Of a DNA stretch of 37,390 nt, positions 32,490 through 37,390 are shown piece by piece. Source of the stretch: Onstottus_B sp049273855 (lineage in GTDB: Bacteria; Acidobacteriota; Blastocatellia; UBA7656). The notes under the pieces were generated by a model. The model was not told where the DNA came from and did no database searches. It saw only the letters and a list, made by a program, of their open reading frames with translations. The stretch's first letter is position 1; each line of letters starts with the position of its first letter. Location of the stretch: NCBI GenBank assembly GCA_049273855.1, contig JBASRN010000232.1, forward strand, positions 1-37,390, given 5' to 3'. Made by a program: the position numbers and the translations under genes.

Positions 32490-33230
32490 AACGGCGGAGG
32501 TTCGACGATTCCAGCACCTTTGAATTCACGACGTTAATTGGTTTGCCCTCCGCGTAGGCAACTATCTGGTCGAATATGTCTGAAAACTGAATCTCGTACT
32601 CGTCGCGCGAAACATACCCGATGTGAGGCGTGCACACGACGTTAGGCACATCTCGAACAATGGGTATCCCGGGTCGAGCACCGGCTCTTCTTCATAGACA
32701 TCGACGGCGGCCATGCCTGGACGCCCCGCCCTGAGGGCGGTGATCAATGCACCGGACTCGATCAGCGGAGCGCGACTGGTGTTGACCAGCAAGGACGTAG
32801 GCTTCATCCGCCCAAGGTCGCCCAGCGTCACAATGCCGCGCGTTGCATCGACCAGGCGCATATGAAGCGAAAGTACGTCACACTCCGAGAAGAATGCCTG
32901 CTTGCTGTCTGCCCACTGCGTAACCGTCGCTTCGAGCCCGCGCGAGTGAACCGTCGCGCGCCCAAACCAATACATTCATCCCGAAAGCCTCGCCGTAACC
33001 GGCGACTACGCTCCCGATCCTCCCGTAACCGTAGATACCCAGCGTCTTGCCTCGCAGTCCGTTGCCAAGGCCGATCTGCCACTTTCCCGCCTTGAGCGCG
33101 GACATCTGCTGCGGAACCTGATATTCTGGACATGATCGTTCCAGATAACCACCTCGTGACCCGCGAGCTTTGTGAAACAGTCGAGCGTGCGAAGCGTGTC
33201 GTGATAATCGTCAAGGATTGAAATCTTCAT
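32490..33230 (-). pseudogene. D-2-hydroxyacid dehydrogenase pseudogene
   Basis: Reading leftward, the pieces of a D-3-phosphoglycerate-dehydrogenase-like protein lie in three frames. M-K-I-S-I-L-D-D-Y-H-D-T-L-R-T-L-D-C-F is in the first. V-P-Q-Q-M-S-A-L-K-A-G-K-W-Q, then G-I-Y-G-Y-G-R-I-G (NAD-binding loop), is in a second. F-S-E-C-D-V-L-S-L-H and V-D-V-Y-E-E-E-P-V-L-D are in a third. The end, V-V-C-T-P-H-I-G-Y-V to V-V-N-S-K-V-L-E-S-S-N, is again shifted. Around 33120 the sequence jumps from the first to the second block, losing roughly 80 residues of the substrate domain. With a deletion and several frameshifts, the gene is not functional. Confidence 0.88.
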
Positions 33231-33545
33231 CGCGAGCGAATGCTACCTACGCTAAAGTTGAGGAGCAAGTTGACGGTTGGGGCTCCTCATCTAGCTGGCA
33301 GGCTGCTGAAAAAAGGGAGGCCGCCACCAGGACACAAAGACACGAAGCTGCACCAAGTCGGTGATTCCAATATGTTGTGGGCTTCATGTTCCCTGGTGCA
33401 TTCGTGGATTGGTTGCGATGTGGATGGCGTAAACATACGAAGCGGTCATTCATCTTGTTTTTCCTCCAGTCGTTTTTGAGTTCTCGGATGGCTCCGAGCC
33501 GGGTGCGCTCGTACTGACGCCCTTCATTGGTTTGTGTGGTATTGC
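33231..33545. other. Gene-free stretch with inverted-repeat copy 1
   Basis: No gene seen. Contains the left member (33314-33413) of an inverted pair of ~100-bp repeats. Confidence 0.6.
33314..33413 (+). repeat. ~100-bp dispersed repeat, left member of inverted pair
   Basis: Begins AGGGAGGCCGCCACCAGGAC and contains GAAGCTGCACCAAGTCGGTG and ATGTTGTGGGCTTCATGTTC. It aligns to the reverse complement of 35459-35572 with about 80% identity by eye. Confidence 0.8.
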
Positions 33546-33858
33546 TCACTCCGACTTTGCGCCATGGCGGCGGAGCACTTCATCGACCCGCTTGTTTCCT
33601 GTTGGATAGGCGGCTTTGTCAATGTCTGCACCGGCGGCCAGCAAGGCCTCGATGATGGCAACGTGATCAAGTCTGGTCTCGTTGACGGCGGACCAAACCG
33701 CGCAACCCAGAACCGTGCCACCATACACAATCGACAATGGGACATTTGCCGGCGTCAAGAGATGGGTGTTTGTCGAAAAGCGGTTCCAGACGCGAGAAGT
33801 CACCCCGCTCGAGCCCCTGGAGAGCGCCGCGCCAAACCGGGTCATTAAACGATTTCAT
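33546..33858 (-). pseudogene. Short ankyrin-type gene with one frameshift
   Basis: Frame 1 starts M-K-S-F-N-D-P-V-W-R-G-A-L-Q-G-L-E-R-G-D at 33858. Near 33760 the sense passes to another frame, V-P-L-S-I-V-Y-G-G-T-V-L-G-C-A-V-W then A-I-I-E-A-L-L-A-A-G-A-D-I-D-K-A-A-Y, an ankyrin-repeat consensus, ending R-H-G-A-K-S-E. Joined, it would be about 103 residues. The start codon overlaps the stop of the upstream ankyrin gene (ATGA at 33855-33858), so the two were translationally coupled. The frameshift could be a real lesion or a sequencing error. Confidence 0.75.
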
Positions 33859-34628
33859 GATGGGAACCTTTCCATAGAACGGAGCAGCTCGGCAACATCA
33901 TAAAGGCCGCGTTGCTCGACGCAATCCGCCGCCGTCATCCCTTCTTTGTTCCTGATCTTCGGGTCGGCCCCACGAGCAACCAGTAACTCGACGATTTCCT
34001 TCGCGCGGACTTCGTCTTCGGGGAGCCACATGAGCGGCGTATTGCCATTTCCGGCGGCCTTCGCGAGATCGGGCTCTTCGCCTAGCACTTCATGCAAGCG
34101 CTCGATGTTTCCTATCCACGTCAGGCGAAACACATCCCGGGTGAAACGGCTGAGGAACTCGATCATCCGGGTCTTTTGCCCGTACATCGCGTGGTCGAGC
34201 GGGGTGTTGTTCCAGTTGGTTTCCACCGGTTCGATCTCCGCACCGCGCTCGATGAGAAGCTCCGCGACGCGAAGCGAGTCGTTGCTCGCGGCCTCGTGCA
34301 GCGGGCGTTGCTTCTGGGCATCCTCTATGTCGGGCGACACCCCGAGGTCGAGCAAGAACTCGACGACATCCGCGCGATCACGCCTAGCGGCAGCGAACAT
34401 CGGCACCGGAGACAGCAGATACTCCGCTAGACCGTGTTCCAGCGCGAGCGCGTGTTGCACCTCGCGAAGCTTCGGTTCAGCGGGCGCGCCGAGATAGGCC
34501 CGACTAAAACGAGCGCGTGCCTGCTCGTCGTTGGCGCGCAGAGTCTTGAGCCAACGCTTTGCTTCCTTCTTGAGATTGTCGAGGCTGCTCTTTGGCGAAA
34601 GTTGTCTGGGCGAGCGTTTCTTGGTCAT
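33855..34628 (-). CDS. Ankyrin-repeat protein
   Basis: A 257-residue cytoplasmic protein. The basic N-terminal segment S-S-L-D-N-L-K-K-E-A-K-R-W-L-K is found in a family of bacterial ankyrin proteins. It is followed by about four ankyrin repeats, for example D-V-V-E-F-L-L-D-L-G-V-S-P-D-I, Q-R-P-L-H-E-A-A-S-N-D-S, N-T-P-L-D-H-A-M-Y-G and I-V-E-L-L-V-A-R-G-A-D-P. Ankyrin stacks mediate protein-protein contacts; the partner is unknown. It looks shorter than some relatives between the N-terminal segment and the first repeat. It ends in an ATGA overlap with the next ankyrin gene. It starts 8 bp after the stop of the secreted hypothetical gene upstream. Confidence 0.85.
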   Translation of the reverse strand: MTKKRSPRQLSPKSSLDNLKKEAKRWLKTLRANDEQARARFSRAYLGAPAEPKLREVQHALALEHGLAEYLLSPVPMFAAARRDRADVVEFLLDLGVSPDIEDAQKQRPLHEAASNDSLRVAELLIERGAEIEPVETNWNNTPLDHAMYGQKTRMIEFLSRFTRDVFRLTWIGNIERLHEVLGEEPDLAKAAGNGNTPLMWLPEDEVRAKEIVELLVARGADPKIRNKEGMTAADCVEQRGLYDVAELLRSMERFPS

Positions 34629-34636
34629 GGAAATCT

Positions 34637-35299
34637 TTATCTCGATGCCGCAGTCCTGGTCGATCGCTTCGCGATCTTGTTGATCGCATCGCTCAGTTTG
34701 ATGATGCCGTCCAGATCACGCTTCGCTTTCAATCGAAGCGCAGCGTCGTCGGCCGAAGTTACGCGAAAGACGGGACTATCCAGGAAGCTATCAATCAAGC
34801 GGCTCAGCTCGGGCAGCATAGACGAGAGTTGGTCGGGGTTCGGATCGTATCGAATCTTCTCGCCCTTATCGGCAACTTGAAGAAGCAGAACATTGTACTT
34901 GATTCGAGTTGCGCGACTCTTCAGATCGCCTGTCACGTCGGCGAGAGTCTTATAGTCCAACGAAGCCGCCGATGACTGGGTGGCGATCTTCTCTACATTG
35001 ATTGAGTATAGTCTTTCGAAGTCCTCGCTCAACTGAGCGCTCATTCTCTTGCGTATGAATTCGGCCACCTGAGGATCATCAGTAACCGATACGAGCCCCA
35101 ATTCGTGAGCGCGCTGGTTAATCGTCTCTACCATCATCCGGGTTCGTAGCTTCGCCCTTTCCCTTGGGTCAACAGGTAACTTTTTGGGCTGCGGCTGCCC
35201 GTCTTGAGCGAGAATTGTTTGTGGGTAGGCTGGCATCAAGGCCAATACGACAAGAGCAAGCACGATGCTCTGGTTACAGAGCGGACTCGGCTTTTTCAT
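34637..35299 (-). CDS. Secreted hypothetical protein, 220 aa
   Basis: It has a signal peptide (about 1-32, S-I-V-L-A-L-V-V-L-A-L-M-P-A). The mature part is mainly helical and charged, containing M-M-V-E-T-I-N-Q-R-A-H-E-L-G and D-Y-K-T-L-A-D-V-T-G-D-L-K-S-R-A. No family is recognised; a periplasmic protein is expected. I chose the ATG at 35297-35299 because GGAGG lies just upstream and a signal peptide follows. A 91-codon longer frame runs into the repeat at 35459-35572. It is probably co-transcribed with the two ankyrin genes downstream (8-bp gap). Confidence 0.78.
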   Translation of the reverse strand: MKKPSPLCNQSIVLALVVLALMPAYPQTILAQDGQPQPKKLPVDPRERAKLRTRMMVETINQRAHELGLVSVTDDPQVAEFIRKRMSAQLSEDFERLYSINVEKIATQSSAASLDYKTLADVTGDLKSRATRIKYNVLLLQVADKGEKIRYDPNPDQLSSMLPELSRLIDSFLDSPVFRVTSADDAALRLKAKRDLDGIIKLSDAINKIAKRSTRTAASR

Positions 35300-35648
35300 A
35301 TGGCGCCTCCTAAGCCCGGGGTCTGCTAGCACCGTAGCGGCGTGCGGTTTACCGGGCTCCATCATCGCGGCAGCCTCCGGAACTAAACGTGTACGCCGAG
35401 TATAAGCGGTGTTCCATAACTTCTCAATGAGTTCATAGCATTCCAGAAAAACTAACCCTTCGCCACTAAGCCACGAAGGCACCAAGGAACACCAAGCCCA
35501 CAACATTATGCAATCACTGAGTTGGTGCAGCTCCGCGTCCTTGTGTCTTGGCGGCGCCCTCCCTATTCTCACGGAAGAAGATGAATGCCTCGCCCGTCTA
35601 AGGGTTCAAGCCGCTTTGGAAAGGCGAATTCGCCGAGTGAGGAAATCC
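35300..35648. other. Divergent intergenic region with inverted-repeat copy 2
   Basis: Separates the leftward secreted-protein gene from the rightward permease gene. Contains the second repeat member (35459-35572). No gene seen. Confidence 0.6.
35459..35572 (-). repeat. ~100-bp dispersed repeat, right member of inverted pair
   Basis: Contains CACTAAGCCACGAAGGCACC, ACACCAAGCCCACAACATTA and TTGGTGCAGCTCCGCGTCCT. It is the reverse complement counterpart of 33314-33413. Confidence 0.8.
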
Positions 35649-37390
35649 ATGGAAGCGTTTTGGCAGGACTTGCGATATTCGGCTCGGCTCTTCACAAAGA
35701 GTCCCGGCTTCACCCTTGTTGCGGTGATAGTGCTCGCACTGGGAATAGGCGCGAACTCGGCTATCTTCAGCCTCGTGAATGGAGCGCTGCTGCGCCCGTT
35801 GCCAGGGGTGAGCAGCCCTGATGAGCTTGTGTTGCTCGAGCGAACGCAGAATGGAAGCGTGTCCAGCTCGGGGTATCCGGATTACGTCGACTATCGCGAC
35901 AACAATAGTACCTTTGCGGGATTGGCCGCGCATTGCGGGACGCCGCTCACGTTTGCGAATGGTGCGGCCGAACGGCTGCGCGGCGGCCTGGTCACCGGCA
36001 ACTACTTCACCGTCCTGGGTGTGAAAGCAGCCCTGGGCCGGCTTATCACCCCCGATGATGACACCGAACCTGGTACCAATCCGGTTGCAGTGCTTAGCTA
36101 TGGGTTCTGGCTCCGGGCCTTCGGCGGGGACTCGGACGTTGCGGGACGAACGATAAGACTGAACAACTACGATTTCACGATCATCGGCGTAGCAGCCAGG
36201 GAGTTCGCAGGCACCGAGAAAGGCACGTCGTTTGACGTCTGGATCCCTATAAAGATGCAGGCTGAGGCAATGCCGCGGACGATGGGCCGCAATTGGTTCA
36301 ACGATCGTTCCGCCGGGTGGCTCACCCTGTTCGGACGGCTAAAGCCCGGCGTCTCACTCGACCGCGCTCAAGCCGAGCTAGCCACCGTAGCAAAGCAACT
36401 CGATCAGAATCATCCGAACATGAATTCGGGCGGGAGTCTTGCGCTGCTTGCTGGTTTGGGACTCGATTCCGATGACAGAAGCAGCCTTGGCAGCTTTCTG
36501 GCACTGCTTGCGGCCGCGGTAGCTCTATTGCTTCTGATAGCCTGCACCAATGTCGCGAACCTCCTGCTGGTGCGCGCGACCACACGCCGAAGAGAGATCG
36601 CGGTGAGACTCGCTCTTGGAGCCACTCGCGGCAGGCTTGTTCGTCAGTTGTTAACCGAAGGGCTTTTGCTCTCGTCGGCCGGGGGGAGCCTTGGCGTGTT
36701 GTTGGCTCCGTGGGCAGTGGGGTTGATTTTGGCGTTCCAGCAGCCTGCTTACGCGCTTCGCGGAATGGACATAAGTCTGGACGCGCGAGTCCTCGTCTTC
36801 ACCGCGTTGTTGTCAGTTCTCACCGGCGTAGTCTTCGGCCTCGTTCCCGCCTTGCAAGCCTCAAACCCTGACCTCGTCACCTCGCTCAAAGACGGCGCGC
36901 CCGCCTCGGGTGGGAGTAAGTCACGCTTGCAGGGACGCCTGGTCATCGCGCAGATAGCGCTCTCTCTCTTGTTGCTCATCGGCGCGGGCCTCGCTGTAAG
37001 AACGATGCAAAAGGTGTTGACGATGGATCGCGGCTTCGATAGCGACAACCTGGTCCTGATGTCTATTGATCTCACAATTCAACACTACAGCGAAGCCAAA
37101 GGCAGATCCTTCTACGAAGAACTAATCAAGCGGGTTGAATCGATTCCTGGAGTTGTCTCGGCCAGTCTTGCCAAGACGGTACCGCCCAACGACTGGAGCG
37201 ATCGCCTAAACGTCTTTCTACCGAGCGAGGAACCTCCACCTGATGTGCTAAGGACTCGCGACGATCTCGGCCTGCGAGTCGATGCGAACCGGATCGCGCC
37301 GCACTATTTTCGGACCCTTGGGATTCCAATCCTCGAAGGCCGTGAGTTCAGCTTCTCCGACAGACTGGGGACGACCCCGGTCGCGATCGT
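35649..37390 (+). CDS. MacB-like ABC transporter permease, 3' end outside window
   Basis: At least 580 residues, open to the window edge. It starts M-E-A-F-W-Q-D-L-R-Y-S-A-R-L-F, parallel to the 29729-32173 permease. TM1 (L-V-A-V-I-V-L-A-L-G-I-G-A-N-S-A-I-F) is followed by a MacB-PCD periplasmic domain. The FtsX core then carries R-R-E-I-A-V-R-L-A-L-G-A-T-R and F-G-L-V-P-A-L-Q-A-S, and the second periplasmic domain begins at about 455. No ATPase domain is present. AGGA lies 5 bases before the ATG. Same family as the other permease but clearly not a recent duplicate. Export substrate unknown. Confidence 0.92.
   Translation, partial: MEAFWQDLRYSARLFTKSPGFTLVAVIVLALGIGANSAIFSLVNGALLRPLPGVSSPDELVLLERTQNGSVSSSGYPDYVDYRDNNSTFAGLAAHCGTPLTFANGAAERLRGGLVTGNYFTVLGVKAALGRLITPDDDTEPGTNPVAVLSYGFWLRAFGGDSDVAGRTIRLNNYDFTIIGVAAREFAGTEKGTSFDVWIPIKMQAEAMPRTMGRNWFNDRSAGWLTLFGRLKPGVSLDRAQAELATVAKQLDQNHPNMNSGGSLALLAGLGLDSDDRSSLGSFLALLAAAVALLLLIACTNVANLLLVRATTRRREIAVRLALGATRGRLVRQLLTEGLLLSSAGGSLGVLLAPWAVGLILAFQQPAYALRGMDISLDARVLVFTALLSVLTGVVFGLVPALQASNPDLVTSLKDGAPASGGSKSRLQGRLVIAQIALSLLLLIGAGLAVRTMQKVLTMDRGFDSDNLVLMSIDLTIQHYSEAKGRSFYEELIKRVESIPGVVSASLAKTVPPNDWSDRLNVFLPSEEPPPDVLRTRDDLGLRVDANRIAPHYFRTLGIPILEGREFSFSDRLGTTPVAI

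Noticed and set aside
35300..35572. 91-codon N-terminal extension of the secreted hypothetical protein
   Set aside because: It is translation of the dispersed repeat and would bury the signal peptide inside the protein.

Overview
The window looks like a chromosomal segment of a high-GC Gram-negative soil bacterium, most probably an acidobacterium (possibly Blastocatellia-like). This is inferred, not proven. The clues are two MacB-like permeases of the type expanded in Acidobacteriota (no ATPase domain, 'M-E-x-x-W-Q-D-L-R-Y' start), many short dispersed palindromic repeats, lipoprotein and L,D-transpeptidase genes, and overall gene content. No rRNA, CRISPR array or complete IS element was seen; there is one tRNA-Leu(UAA).

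Region 1 (1-4205) is the most unusual part: a decayed integron. Four attC-like sites (154-248, 1009-1114, 1646-1737, 3575-3664) separate minus-strand cassette genes: the start of an NAD(P)-binding protein, a DUF4386 membrane protein, a small secreted CxC protein and a secreted calcium-binding-type protein. Each cassette gene is followed by its attC site, and the extra unpaired bases lie in the gene-proximal arm, as in real attC sites. Beyond the array, in the divergent orientation typical of integrons, is a broken integron integrase gene (3774-4205). It has lost about 115 internal residues, its reading frame and its catalytic C-terminus. The cassettes are visibly more AT-rich than the rest of the window.

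Region 2 (4230-11338): comM (Mg chelatase-like AAA+ ATPase), a small zinc-ribbon membrane protein, a DHA2-type drug exporter, and a compact minus-strand cell-wall/signalling operon. That operon encodes an M15 D,D-carboxypeptidase, an L,D-transpeptidase and an unusual glyoxalase-fold/PP2C-type phosphatase fusion.

Region 3 (11585-18711) is one minus-strand operon: lutA-lutB-lutC followed after 3 bp by xylF-xylG-xylH-like sugar ABC transporter genes. This suggests uptake of a sugar whose catabolism yields lactate. Repeat clusters with an AGGCTAAAGCCT core interrupt it.

Region 4 (18952-21805): an O-antigen-ligase-like protein with an embedded PDZ domain and a GT87-type membrane glycosyltransferase, overlapping tail to tail by 191 bp.

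Region 5 (22240-29129): a galactose-oxidase-like copper-radical enzyme with all cofactor residues but no signal peptide; tRNA-Leu; an orphan DnaJ-type zinc-finger protein; a secreted double-VOC protein; a PrxQ peroxiredoxin; a VOC protein; and a secreted CocE/NonD hydrolase. Three copies of a ~151-bp imperfect palindrome are scattered here.

Region 6 (29729-37390): two MacB-like permeases (the second cut by the window end) flank a decaying segment with a dehydrogenase pseudogene, an ankyrin gene pair (one frameshifted), and a secreted hypothetical protein. Part of this segment is bracketed by an inverted pair of ~100-bp repeats.
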